Source of the DNA: Candidatus Neomicrothrix sp. UBA7884 | GTDB lineage: Bacteria > Actinomycetota > Acidimicrobiia > Acidimicrobiales > MedAcidi-G1 | Assembly (NCBI GenBank): GCA_002501135.1 | Contig: DLRQ01000039.1 | Span: forward strand, 1 to 18,570 | Length of the DNA: 18,570 bases | Direction: 5' to 3' | Shown here: one piece after another, positions 1 to 8,003 of the stretch | How the letters are laid out: the number at the start of each line of letters is the position of its first letter | Position numbering within the stretch: the first letter of the stretch is position 1 | Program-made: the position numbers and the translations under genes | The notes under the pieces: generated by a model | Databases searched by the model: none | What the model saw: only the letters and a program-made list of their open reading frames with translations | What the model was told of the DNA's origin: nothing

Positions 1-5
1 GTGGT

Positions 6-956
6 TTAGGCCTCCCCGATCGCCGTCATGATCAGGTCAACGGCGGAATCCACGTCGACTCCGTAGCCGACCCTGCAGTTGGGTGCACCAGCTGCAGGGC
101 CCCGCTCATCAACGAGGGTCTGGCCGCGGGTGTGGGTTCCATCCAGTTCGACCACGACCGTGCGGGGCTCGGATGTGATCAGGTGCGGGTGGGTTACAGC
201 CAAGATGGCACTCGGGTCGTGCATCGCGCTGGTGTCAGCCCCCTCCCACTGGAAGTGGATGTCGATGAGGTGGTCCAGCAGGTGTGTCACGAAGTCGCCC
301 ACAGGGGTGCCCATCTCCCGACACGCTGTCGCGTGTGCGGGGCCCATGCGGACCTGGTTGGTGAGGTTCAGTCCGATCATGTCTACGGGTCCACCGGACC
401 TGAACACGATGTCGGCCGCCTCGGGGTCGACGTAGATGTTGAACTCGGCCGCAGCGGTCACGTTTCCAGAACCCGCTCCTCCTCCCATGAGGGTTATCGA
501 TGCCACCCGGTGGGCGAGACCTGGGTCGGCCCGGAGGGCGAGGGCGATGTTGGTGAGGGGGCCGATGGGTACCAGATGGAGGCCCTCTTCTCCCCGGGTT
601 GTCTCAACCAGATACTCGACGGCATCAGATGAGTCGGGGTGTCGGTCTGGCTCGGGGAGGTCAACGCCGGCTAGTCCATCGGCACCGTGCACGTGGCTGG
701 CATCCTCCAGATCGCCGGCCATTGGGCCATCGGCTCCCCGGTGGATCGGGATGTCGAGGCCCAGCAGTGCACGAAGACGCAGGGCGTTGGCACAGGTCTG
801 GGCCCCTGAGACGTTTCCGGCCACGGTCGTGATTCCGACCAGATCGGCCCACCGGGCGGCGGTGATGATGGCAATTGCGTCGTCGACACCTGGGTCGCAG
901 TCCAGGATCATCCGGGGTCGTGTGTGGCTGTTCACCTGTTCATCTCCATCTGTCAC
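6..956 (-). CDS. Inosine/uridine-preferring nucleoside hydrolase family protein
   Basis: Members of this family hydrolyse the N-glycosidic bond of ribonucleosides to free base and ribose in the cytoplasm, for salvage. The Asp-rich calcium site is visible as DCDPGVDD (residues 19-26). AEFN at 170-173 matches the ribose-binding segment, LMGGG lies at 157-161, and MHDPSA at 245-250 matches the C-terminal His-Asp pair. At 316 residues it is of normal family length. It is the last visible gene of a minus-strand run and begins 11 nt after the dehydrogenase upstream of it, so it is probably co-transcribed. The listed start is a GTG at 956. A second in-frame GTG at 935 has GGAG 8 nt before it and would give an N-terminus closer to the family's, so it may be the real start. 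Substrate specificity (purine, pyrimidine or a modified nucleoside) cannot be read from the sequence. Confidence 0.93.
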   Translation of the reverse strand: MTDGDEQVNSHTRPRMILDCDPGVDDAIAIITAARWADLVGITTVAGNVSGAQTCANALRLRALLGLDIPIHRGADGPMAGDLEDASHVHGADGLAGVDLPEPDRHPDSSDAVEYLVETTRGEEGLHLVPIGPLTNIALALRADPGLAHRVASITLMGGGAGSGNVTAAAEFNIYVDPEAADIVFRSGGPVDMIGLNLTNQVRMGPAHATACREMGTPVGDFVTHLLDHLIDIHFQWEGADTSAMHDPSAILAVTHPHLITSEPRTVVVELDGTHTRGQTLVDERGPAAGAPNCRVGYGVDVDSAVDLIMTAIGEA

Positions 957-967
957 AGTCCCACTGG

Positions 968-1924
968 TCAGTAGCCGGCTTCCAGGTCCACGAGGCCCTC
1001 AGGGGTTTCGCCCCGCAGCCACCGCTCAAGGTTGTCGGCGAACATGTCGAAGAGTTGTTGTACCGCATCGGGGCTGGACCATGAGATGTGGGGGCTGAGC
1101 CTCACCCCGGGATGTTTGTACAGCCAGTGGCCAGCCGGTAGTGGTTCAGGCTCAGAGACGTCCAGAGAAGCCAACCCAACCTGGCCAGAGTCGAGTGCCA
1201 CGCGTAAGGCGTCCTGGTCAACGACCGACCCCCTGGCTACGTTGATGAGGTGCGCCCCCGGCTTCATCGCCGACAGGAGGGCTGCATCGACCAGGTGGTG
1301 TGTCTCTCCGGTCACAGGCACTGCCAGCACAACGTGGTCGGCGTCCCTGACCGCCACAGAGGCTGTCGAAGCCAGGTGAACGCCGTTGTCGTCGGTGCCG
1401 GAATCCGACCTGCGCACAGCAGTCAGGTGGGCTCCGAAGGGGCGGAGCCGGTCGGCGACCGCCTGGTTGATTGACCCGAAGCCGATCAGGGCGATGGTCT
1501 GGCCTTCTACCGAACCCAGGCTCGCCCAGCTCCAGCGCTCTGGAGGCTCGTCGGCCCAACTGTCGGGAAGGTCCTTGACGGCTGTCAGGATCATCGCCAC
1601 GACCCATTCCGCTATCGGCGCAGCTGATGCCCCACGTGAACACGAGACCAGCATGTCGCCCATCAGGTCAAGCGGCAGGTGGTCGACGCCGTGGCCGATG
1701 CTGTGGACCCAGCGCACTCCGTGGTTGAGTACGTCGGCGACATTGCTGGGTCTGAAGGTCTGGGCGAACAGGACCTCGCCCTGAAGGTCGGCCGGAACCG
1801 GCTCGTCGGGGTCGACATGGACGAACCTGACGTCGGAGAAGCGCTCTTCCAGTTCCGCCATGTGGCGGCCCCAGCCGGGAGAGTGGACCAGAACGGTCAC
1901 CCGGTTATCGCCCATGGCAGTCAC
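968..1924 (-). CDS. D-2-hydroxyacid dehydrogenase (NAD(P)-dependent)
   Basis: This 318-residue protein belongs to the D-isomer-specific 2-hydroxyacid dehydrogenases, which interconvert 2-oxo acids and D-2-hydroxy acids in the cytoplasm. The Rossmann motif is IGFGSIN (147-153), where the usual third Gly is Asn. The strand that follows ends in Arg171-Arg172, where NAD-specific members carry an acidic residue, so NADP(H) use is inferred. The catalytic trio is present: Arg231 in VARGSVVD, Glu260 in DVSEPEP and His279 in SPHIS. The listed start is GTG at 1924 with AGGG 4 nt upstream; an ATG three codons later (1915) is also possible. It follows tesB by 19 nt and precedes the nucleoside hydrolase by 11 nt. 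It resembles glyoxylate/hydroxypyruvate reductase-like members, but the substrate is unknown. Confidence 0.92.
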   Translation of the reverse strand: MTAMGDNRVTVLVHSPGWGRHMAELEERFSDVRFVHVDPDEPVPADLQGEVLFAQTFRPSNVADVLNHGVRWVHSIGHGVDHLPLDLMGDMLVSCSRGASAAPIAEWVVAMILTAVKDLPDSWADEPPERWSWASLGSVEGQTIALIGFGSINQAVADRLRPFGAHLTAVRRSDSGTDDNGVHLASTASVAVRDADHVVLAVPVTGETHHLVDAALLSAMKPGAHLINVARGSVVDQDALRVALDSGQVGLASLDVSEPEPLPAGHWLYKHPGVRLSPHISWSSPDAVQQLFDMFADNLERWLRGETPEGLVDLEAGY

Positions 1925-1943
1925 GACACCCTGAACTGCAAGA

Positions 1944-2762
1944 TCAGCGGGTCAGTTCCCGGAACAGGAACTCCTGGGCCACGCTCGCCACGTGGATGCC
2001 GTCCTCAGAGAAGATCTCACCGCTCGAGAGGCCCCTGCCACCTGTCAGCCCGTGGGACCTGAAGTCGTGAAGCTGCCACTGGTCGGCAGGTGCGTGCCGG
2101 TGGAACCAGATGGCGTGGTCAAGGCTGGCTCCCATGAAGCTCTGGTGGCGCTCCTCGCGGTCCATGCCCATGTCGATGACACGGGGATGCGAACTCACCG
2201 ATGCGTTGCTGGGGAGGTCATCTGACAGGAAGGCAAGTGCACAATCATGCAGAACCCTGTCGTCACCCAGGTCGCTGAGTATCCGTAGCCAGCTGGCCGA
2301 GTGTCCGGGTTCCTGGAGAACCCGGCGGTGCCCTATCAGGCTCCAGTCCTCCTTGCCCCCGTCCTCAGCGCTTCTCATGTTCTCTGGAGCTGTCGACTCC
2401 TGGACATCTGCCTGGTCCTCAACCACTTGGAATGAACAGGACAGGTTCAGGATCGCCCCGTCGGACTGGCGGGCCACGACCCTGCGCGTTGTGAACGAAC
2501 GGCCGTTGCGGATCCGGTCCACCTCGTAGCGGATCGGCTCGCTGCTCGTGCCGCCCCTGATGAAGTAGGCGTGGAGTGAGTGGACGTGGCGGTCGTCATC
2601 GACGGTGGCTGCTGCGGCACGCAGGCCCTGGGCCACAACCTGGCCGCCGTAGACGCGGCCCCACGGGTAGTCGGGGCTGATTCCCACGTAGACATCGGGT
2701 CCGTGTGACTCGAGGGCCATCAGGGCCGTGAAGTCGATGTCAGCCGGCTCGGTAGGTGCCAT
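1944..2762 (-). CDS. tesB: Acyl-CoA thioesterase II (TesB-like, double hotdog)
   Basis: The protein is predicted to hydrolyse acyl-CoA to free fatty acid and CoA in the cytoplasm. It has the two-hotdog architecture: an N-terminal half with VYGGQVVAQ (38-46) and LHAYFIRGG (63-71), and a C-terminal half with SLDHAIWFHR (213-222) and VASVAQEFLFR (258-268). By comparison with E. coli TesB, Asp215 and Gln263 correspond to the catalytic Asp and Gln, and Ser236 or Thr240 would be the hydroxyl residue. At 272 residues it is slightly short of E. coli TesB (286). It starts with ATG 5 nt after the M20 amidohydrolase stop, which implies co-transcription and probably translational coupling. A thioesterase beside an amidohydrolase and opposite an acyl-CoA dehydrogenase suggests a role in degrading a particular acyl compound; that role is inference. 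Confidence 0.93.
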   Translation of the reverse strand: MAPTEPADIDFTALMALESHGPDVYVGISPDYPWGRVYGGQVVAQGLRAAAATVDDDRHVHSLHAYFIRGGTSSEPIRYEVDRIRNGRSFTTRRVVARQSDGAILNLSCSFQVVEDQADVQESTAPENMRSAEDGGKEDWSLIGHRRVLQEPGHSASWLRILSDLGDDRVLHDCALAFLSDDLPSNASVSSHPRVIDMGMDREERHQSFMGASLDHAIWFHRHAPADQWQLHDFRSHGLTGGRGLSSGEIFSEDGIHVASVAQEFLFRELTR

Positions 2763-2767
2763 ATCGT

Positions 2768-3940
2768 CTAGTTCCCCAGCGCCATTGCCGTGTGCAGGGC
2801 GATTCCGTGGACGAGGCCGGCTTCGTTCAGGCGCATCCGGTTCGAGTGGCAGGGCGGTGCTGTCTGCGGGTCATTGATGTCGTCTGGACAGACGCCGAGG
2901 AAGGCCATGGCACCGGGCACGCTATTGAGCACGTAGGAGAAGTCCTCTGCCCCCATGAACGGTGCAGGAAGAGGAAGGAATGACCCGGTTCCGAGGGTCG
3001 CCTCGCAGATGTCGGCAACCCGGGCGGCCTCATCGGCGTCATTGAGCGTCACTGGATACCCGGCTTCTAGGCGGAAGTCGACGCTGCAGCCGTGGGCAAG
3101 GGCGACATGTCTGCAGGCGGTCTCCAATGCGTCAGCCACGAGGCTCCTGGTTTCCTCGGACACGGCTCGGATGGTGCCCTCGAAGAACGCGGTCTCGGGG
3201 ATCACGTTGGTGGTCGTGCCGGCGTCCACGTGGGTGATGGTCACGACCGATGGCTTGAAGGCGTCGACCTGGCGGGTAACAACGGCCTGTGCCGCGGTGA
3301 TCATCTCGGCCATGGGCGGAACCGGGTCGGCACAGAAGTGCGGGGTCGAGGCGTGGCCGCCCCTGCCGGCGACTGTCACGTGGAATGTGTCGGCCGAGGC
3401 CAGCAGTGGGCCGGGCCGACAGGCAGCGTGCCCTACCGGCAGGTTGGGGGTGATATGGATGGCGAACGCCCGGTCGACCCCCTCAAGCACGCCCTCGTCG
3501 ATCATCACGGCAGCACCTCCAGCACCCTCTTCTCCCGGCTGGAACATGAACCTGACCCGTCCCGCAATGTCGCCCTGCCTGTCGCACAGCAACCGGGCCG
3601 CACCGACCAGCATCGCCACGTGGGCGTCGTGGCCGCATGCATGTGCCCGGCCCGGCTCCGTCGAACAGAAGTCCTCGTCGGAGTCCTCTGTCATGGGCAG
3701 GGCGTCGGTATCGGCGCGGAGCAGGACGGTCGGTCCGTCCGAGGCTCCCTCAAGGTCGGCCACGACCGACGTGATCCCCGACCCCTCAGCGACATCCAGC
3801 GGGAGGCCGGCGAGGGCTGCGATTATCCGCTGCTGGGTGTCGGGGTTGTGTAGACCCAGCTCGGGGTGGCTGTGGATGTCCCTACGGAGGGCGACTGCGT
3901 CGTCAGCCAGCGCGCTTGCTGCTTCGAGGATCTCATGCAT
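2768..3940 (-). CDS. M20 family metallo-amidohydrolase (N-acyl amino acid / hippurate hydrolase type)
   Basis: This cytoplasmic zinc-type hydrolase of peptidase family M20D cleaves N-acyl amino acids or related amides. The metal and catalytic residues are clear: Cys102 and His104 in ACGHDAHVAM, Glu137-Glu138 in FQPGEEG, His162 in IHITP, and His365 in CHSNRM near the C-terminus. The dimerisation ('lid') domain runs from about residue 182 to 295 and carries GRGGHAS and TNVIPE. I chose the ATG at 3940, which gives 390 residues, because the family begins with this ALRRDIHSHPELG region. The reading frame stays open 390 nt further upstream, but that stretch lies antisense to the acyl-CoA dehydrogenase and has no family similarity. 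It is the first gene of a four-gene minus-strand run. No strong Shine-Dalgarno precedes the start. Substrate is unknown. Confidence 0.93.
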   Translation of the reverse strand: MHEILEAASALADDAVALRRDIHSHPELGLHNPDTQQRIIAALAGLPLDVAEGSGITSVVADLEGASDGPTVLLRADTDALPMTEDSDEDFCSTEPGRAHACGHDAHVAMLVGAARLLCDRQGDIAGRVRFMFQPGEEGAGGAAVMIDEGVLEGVDRAFAIHITPNLPVGHAACRPGPLLASADTFHVTVAGRGGHASTPHFCADPVPPMAEMITAAQAVVTRQVDAFKPSVVTITHVDAGTTTNVIPETAFFEGTIRAVSEETRSLVADALETACRHVALAHGCSVDFRLEAGYPVTLNDADEAARVADICEATLGTGSFLPLPAPFMGAEDFSYVLNSVPGAMAFLGVCPDDINDPQTAPPCHSNRMRLNEAGLVHGIALHTAMALGN

Positions 3941-4006
3941 GGCGTAATCATGGCCGAGCCGGGGCCACCTTGTACGACCCGGCGATCCGTTTGGCAGACT
4001 TGCGCC

Positions 4007-5194
4007 ATGTCCCTCAGTGCCGAGCAGATCCATGTGGAGCTGGCTGCCCTGTTGGAAACACGTTCTGCCAGTTCCAGCTCTACCGTCCTCGGTGCCGGCA
4101 GCGACGACCTCGAGGCCGGACGGATCTACCTTGAGACCCTGGTGGCCGGTGGCTGGATGGTGCCCGAGTGGCCAACCGGGCACGGTGGCCGCGATGCCGA
4201 CACGGCTGAGGCCGCACTGATCGCCGAGGCCCTCGGCAGGTACCAGACGGCTGACCTCTACCCGTACGGGGTGGGTCTCAACCTTGTAGGTCCGGTTCTG
4301 CTGGCAAGGGGCACCAACGGTCAAAAGCAACGGTGGCTGCGGCCGATCGCTGACGGCTCGGAGGTCTGGTGTCAGATGTTCTCCGAGCCGGACGCCGGTT
4401 CCGACCTCGCCAATGCCGGGATGAGGGCTGAGCGTGATGGCGATGAGTGGGTGCTCAACGGGTCAAAGGTGTGGACGTCGCGCGGCACCTACTCCACCTG
4501 GGGGATGTGTGTTGCCCGAACCGACGCAGCCCTACCGAAGCACCGGGGTCTCACAATGTTCGCTGTCGACATGTCGTCTCCTGGAATCGAGGTACGGCCG
4601 CTCGAGCAGATGAACGGTGACCAGCACTTCACCGAGGTGTTCGTTACCGACGTGCGGGTCTCCGATGAGAACCGCCTTGGTGAACTGGGCGACGGCTGGG
4701 GTATCACTGTCGAGACCCTGGCCCACGAGCGGGCGACAATCGGGGGTCGTGCGTTCGGTGGTGGCGATGACTCCGACGTGGGCCTGCCCTCGTGGCTCGA
4801 AGCGTGGAGAGGTTCAGGCCGTCTTGTTGATCCCGTGGCCCGACAGGCGGCCATGCGGGCCTACGTGCTCCACCGGGTGAACCAGCTCGCCACCATGCGT
4901 GCAGTCCATCTCGCCAGGGGTGGTGCTCCGGGGCCTGAGGGCTCGGGAGCCAAGTTGCGAAGCGCCACCGCATTCAAGGCCCGTACCTGCCTTGGCAAGA
5001 ACCTTGCGGGGGCTGCCGGCATGCTGGTCGACTCTCCGGGCCACCTCGGTTTCATGACGGCCCCCTCGATGTCCATCCGGGGAGGCACAGACGAGGTCCA
5101 GCGCAACATCGTGGGCGAGCGGGTGCTCGGCCTTCCGCGCGAGCCGAGTGTCGACAGGGACCTTCCGTACTCAGACCTGAAACGCAGCCGCTGA
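4007..5194 (+). CDS. Acyl-CoA dehydrogenase family protein
   Basis: This predicted FAD flavoenzyme introduces an alpha-beta double bond into an acyl-CoA. The family signatures are QMFSEPDAGSDLA (123-135), NGSKVWTSRG (151-160) for the FAD/middle domain, and the C-terminal GGTDEVQRNIVGERVLGLPRE (359-379). The start at ATG 4007 gives 395 residues, normal for the family; the open frame upstream encodes nothing family-like. At the position where medium- and short-chain enzymes have the catalytic Glu (YEGT), this protein has SIRGGT, as in many actinobacterial FadE proteins. Glu241 in LAHERATIGG may serve instead, as in isovaleryl-CoA or steroid-side-chain enzymes, though that is inference. It is transcribed away from the M20-tesB operon across a 66-nt gap, which suggests a shared control region. 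A CAGACT hexamer ends 6 nt before the ATG and could be the -10 of a leaderless transcript. Confidence 0.93.
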   Translation: MSLSAEQIHVELAALLETRSASSSSTVLGAGSDDLEAGRIYLETLVAGGWMVPEWPTGHGGRDADTAEAALIAEALGRYQTADLYPYGVGLNLVGPVLLARGTNGQKQRWLRPIADGSEVWCQMFSEPDAGSDLANAGMRAERDGDEWVLNGSKVWTSRGTYSTWGMCVARTDAALPKHRGLTMFAVDMSSPGIEVRPLEQMNGDQHFTEVFVTDVRVSDENRLGELGDGWGITVETLAHERATIGGRAFGGGDDSDVGLPSWLEAWRGSGRLVDPVARQAAMRAYVLHRVNQLATMRAVHLARGGAPGPEGSGAKLRSATAFKARTCLGKNLAGAAGMLVDSPGHLGFMTAPSMSIRGGTDEVQRNIVGERVLGLPREPSVDRDLPYSDLKRSR

Positions 5195-5210
5195 CGGCAG
5201 GTGGTCAGCG
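5189..5210. terminator. Inverted repeat spanning two convergent stop codons
   Basis: CGCTGAC (5189-5195) and GTCAGCG (5204-5210) form a perfect 7-bp stem around an 8-nt loop. The TGA stop of the acyl-CoA dehydrogenase lies in the left arm. The TGA stop of the citrate synthase, on the other strand, lies in the right arm. No T-tract follows on either strand, so if it terminates it does so as a U-less hairpin for both genes. The termination role is inferred from the convergent layout. Confidence 0.45.
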
Positions 5211-6473
5211 CTGGTCGATGTGGGGGACCGTACGTTCCGGCTTGCCGCTGTAGGTCTGGCGTGGGCGGGCGATCCGGGATTCGTTGACAAGGAGTTCGTC
5301 CCAGTGGGCCAACCAGCCCGGTGTCCGTCCGATCGCGAACAGGACCGTGAACATCTCGACTGGGAATCCCATCGACTGGTAGATGAGGCCGGAGTAGAAG
5401 TCGACGTTCGGGTAGAGGTTCCGGCTGATGAAGTACTCGTCGGCCAGGGCGACCTCTTCGAGCTTGAGGGCTATGTCGAGCAGAGGGTTGCGGCCGGTTA
5501 CCTCGAACACCCGGTGGGCGGCGTCTTTGATGATTCGTGCCCTCGGGTCGTAGTTCTTGTAGACGCGGTGGCCAAAGCCCATCAGTTTCTGGTCGCCGGC
5601 CTTTACACCGGTGATGAAGTCGTCGACGTTCTCGTAGGAGCCGATGTTTTCGAGCATGCGGACGACGGCTTCGTTGGCGCCGCCGTGGCGTGGACCGGAA
5701 AGGGCGGCAGCGGCTGACGCCACCGTGAGGTACGGGTCGGCGTGGGCGCTGCCGACGACCCTGGCTGCAGTGGTGGAGCAGTTTTGTTCGTGGTCGGCGT
5801 GCAGTACGAAGAGCAGGTCCAGGGCGTCTCTCAGGACGGGGTCGACCTCGTAGGGGCGGTCTCGCTGACAGAACATCATCGAGAGGAAGTTCCCGGTGTA
5901 GTCGAGGTCGGGGTCGGGCTGCACGTAGGGGGTGCCCACGCTGCGGCGGTAGGCGCTTGCCGCCAGTGTGGGCATCTTGGCGATGAGGCGGATCATCTGG
6001 GTGCGGCGACAGAGCGGGTCCTCGACATCCTTGCCGTCGGGCCAGAAGGTCGACATGGCTGCGATGCCTGAGACGAGGACACCCATGGCGTGGGCGTCGT
6101 CGCGGAATCCCTCGAGGATTCGCTTGTGGAAGTTCTCGTGGATCGGTGCCTCGGAGGAGATCTCGTCGGACCATGCCGTCAACTGGACCCTGTTCGGCAG
6201 TTCTCCGAACAAAACCAGGTGGGCCACCTCGAGGAAGCTCGTTGAGCCTGCCAGCTGCTCGATGGGGTAGCCGCGGTAGCGGAGCAGACCCTTGCCACCA
6301 TCCAGGTAGGTGATTGCGCTGTCGGCGCCGGAGGTGGCGGTGAAGGACGGGTCGTCGAACCAGATCCCGGGCAACAGCGAGCCCCACGCCCTGGCGTCGA
6401 TGCCGCCCCTGTCAATGGGGATCTCGATCGACTCGCCGGTGCGGTTGTCGGTGATTGTGATGCTCTCGCCCAC
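5205..6473 (-). CDS. gltA: Citrate synthase (hexameric GltA type)
   Basis: The enzyme condenses acetyl-CoA and oxaloacetate into citrate at the entry of the TCA cycle. From the GTG at 6473 the protein is 422 residues, close to E. coli GltA (427). This start is favoured because AGAAGG sits 6 nt upstream; a longer open frame reaches 6584 but adds only an unrelated tail. Catalytic residues align with those of E. coli: His263 in GPRHGGANE (H264), His302 in FGHRVYK (H305) and Asp358 in NVDFYSG (D362). The HADHEQN motif is at 225-231. The N-terminal beta domain of type II enzymes is present (TGESIEIPI, about 13-21), which argues against the shorter methylcitrate synthases, though side activity cannot be excluded. 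A 140-nt gap separates it from the carboxyltransferase upstream; TACATT at 6520-6525 on the minus strand is a weak candidate -10 for its own promoter. Confidence 0.95.
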   Translation of the reverse strand: MGESITITDNRTGESIEIPIDRGGIDARAWGSLLPGIWFDDPSFTATSGADSAITYLDGGKGLLRYRGYPIEQLAGSTSFLEVAHLVLFGELPNRVQLTAWSDEISSEAPIHENFHKRILEGFRDDAHAMGVLVSGIAAMSTFWPDGKDVEDPLCRRTQMIRLIAKMPTLAASAYRRSVGTPYVQPDPDLDYTGNFLSMMFCQRDRPYEVDPVLRDALDLLFVLHADHEQNCSTTAARVVGSAHADPYLTVASAAAALSGPRHGGANEAVVRMLENIGSYENVDDFITGVKAGDQKLMGFGHRVYKNYDPRARIIKDAAHRVFEVTGRNPLLDIALKLEEVALADEYFISRNLYPNVDFYSGLIYQSMGFPVEMFTVLFAIGRTPGWLAHWDELLVNESRIARPRQTYSGKPERTVPHIDQR

Positions 6474-6479
6474 GTCGAC

Positions 6480-6485
6480 CCTTCT
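6480..6485 (-). promoter_or_regulatory. Ribosome binding site deciding the GTG start of citrate synthase
   Basis: On the minus strand AGAAGG is followed by six bases (GTCGAC) and then GTG. The motif and spacing are near ideal, while no comparable site precedes the upstream ATG at 6584. It therefore fixes the start of the citrate synthase at 6473. Confidence 0.7.
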
Positions 6486-6613
6486 TGAGTTTCGGGGCGG
6501 CTCGCCCCCTGACCCTTTGAATGTACCTGCGATGCGGAACGGCTGTGCAGCCGGGCCGAAGCGAAGATTGTCGATTGTTTGCACCCTGTCGGGGAATTGG
6601 TGGGATTCAGCCC

Positions 6614-7966
6614 TCAGAGTGGACTGTTGTCATGGCGGCGACGCGGAATTCTTTCTCTTTTCCCGATCAGCACCTCGAGCGCCGCGGCCAACTCTGACCT
6701 TGTATCGGCCGGGTCTATGACCCTGTCGACCGACCCGCGCTCGGCAGCCGCATAGGGATTCAGGAGGCGGTCCTCGTATAAGGACTCCAGCTCGGCCCGC
6801 TCCGCGGGGTCGGCATTGCGGTGGAGTATCTCTACAGCGCCTTTGGCTCCCATCACCGCAATCTCGGCCGTCGGCCAGGCCAGCATTAGGTCGTTGCCCA
6901 TGTAGCGGGAGTCCATGACTATGTAGGCGCCGCCGTAGGCCTTTCGGAGCGTGACGCAGACTCTGGGAACCGTAGCCCTGGCGTAGGCGAAGGCCAGCTG
7001 GGCTCCGTAGCGGATCATGCCCCTCCACTCAAGGTCCTTGCCGGGGTAGAAGCCCGACGTGTCCACGAAGGTCACCAGGGGAAGGTTGAATGCGTCACAG
7101 AAGGAGACGAATCTGGCGCCCTTCTGGGAGGCCGGGATGTCGAGCGTTCCCGCCATGGACTGGGGTTGGTTGGCTACGAGCCCGACCGGGTTGCCTGCAA
7201 TCGTGGCAAAGGCCGTGACCAGGTTCGTCGCCCAGCCCTCTCGTGGTTCGAGCAGGTGTCCGTCGTCGACGACACACGACAACACGTCGCGGACGTCGTA
7301 GCTGCCGGTGGTCGTGGTCGGAATGAGGTCGCCGGCCTCCTGGGTGGGGCGGTCGACCGGATCTCCGTTCGGCCAGCACGGCGGAGCGGCGTCAGTGTGG
7401 TCCGGCAGGTACGAGAGGAGTTCGCCGATCAACTGGACGGCGCCCTCCCGATCGGCGCAGGTGAAGTGGGCTACACCGGTTGTTCGTGCATGCAGTGTTG
7501 AGCCGCCGAGACCCTCGTTGGAGAACTCCTCTCCGGTGAACTGGCTGACCATCCGGGGTCCGCTGACGAAGGCAAACGTGTCGTCGACCATCACGACCAG
7601 GTCGGCAAGACCGAGCAGCAGGGCCGGCCCGGAAACGGTCGGTCCGGTGACACAGAAGATGACTGGAACAACGCCTGAACAGGCCACAAACTCCCTGGCG
7701 GCCGTGCCCCAGCCGTGAACCGCTCCGACGCCCTCATCGACAGCAGCCCCACTGGAGGCCACGAAGCAGATCAGCGGCAAGCGCTTCTCACGGGCCGTAC
7801 GGGCAGCGACAGCGAGGTTCTCACCGTCGGCAGGGCGGAGGGAGCCGCGGTCCTCGCCGGAGATCTCCACGAGCACGACGCGCCGGCCGTGGATCTCGTC
7901 GACTCCGAACGAGACAGTGCCGCCGGTGAGCGAGCGCAGAGCAACCCGGTCTGTACCGTCGGTCAT
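6614..7966 (-). CDS. Carboxyltransferase subunit, acyl-CoA carboxylase beta type
   Basis: The 450-residue protein has the two crotonase-like halves of AccD/PccB-type carboxyltransferases, which move CO2 from carboxybiotin to an acyl-CoA. The N-half carries SGPALLLGLADLVVMVDDTFAFVSGP and TGEEFSNEGLGG. The C-half carries GLVANQPQSMAGTLDIPAS, RKAYGGAYIVM, and WPTAEIAVMGAKGAVEIL followed by NPYAAAERGSVDRVIDP. Typical PccB proteins are about 510-540 residues; this one lacks roughly the first 60-70, including the ARERI(E)LLLDPGSF lead-in. No biotin carboxylase or biotin carrier gene lies in the window, so its partners must be encoded elsewhere. AGAGG precedes the ATG by 7 nt. It lies 37 nt downstream of the LysR gene on the same strand, so LysR may co-transcribe with it. 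The substrate (acetyl-, propionyl- or another acyl-CoA) is not determinable. Confidence 0.88.
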   Translation of the reverse strand: MTDGTDRVALRSLTGGTVSFGVDEIHGRRVVLVEISGEDRGSLRPADGENLAVAARTAREKRLPLICFVASSGAAVDEGVGAVHGWGTAAREFVACSGVVPVIFCVTGPTVSGPALLLGLADLVVMVDDTFAFVSGPRMVSQFTGEEFSNEGLGGSTLHARTTGVAHFTCADREGAVQLIGELLSYLPDHTDAAPPCWPNGDPVDRPTQEAGDLIPTTTTGSYDVRDVLSCVVDDGHLLEPREGWATNLVTAFATIAGNPVGLVANQPQSMAGTLDIPASQKGARFVSFCDAFNLPLVTFVDTSGFYPGKDLEWRGMIRYGAQLAFAYARATVPRVCVTLRKAYGGAYIVMDSRYMGNDLMLAWPTAEIAVMGAKGAVEILHRNADPAERAELESLYEDRLLNPYAAAERGSVDRVIDPADTRSELAAALEVLIGKRERIPRRRHDNSPL

Positions 7967-8003
7967 CGCAGGGCCTCTGTTCCCGGTTCGGGGCTGGTGG
8001 TCG

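Noticed and set aside
3941..4330. 130-codon upstream extension of the M20 amidohydrolase frame
   Set aside because: The extension is antisense to the acyl-CoA dehydrogenase and has no family similarity; the family begins at the ATG at 3940.
4861..6387. 508-codon minus-strand frame overlapping citrate synthase and the acyl-CoA dehydrogenase end
   Set aside because: The translation is dominated by Arg and Pro and overlaps two well-supported genes in other frames.
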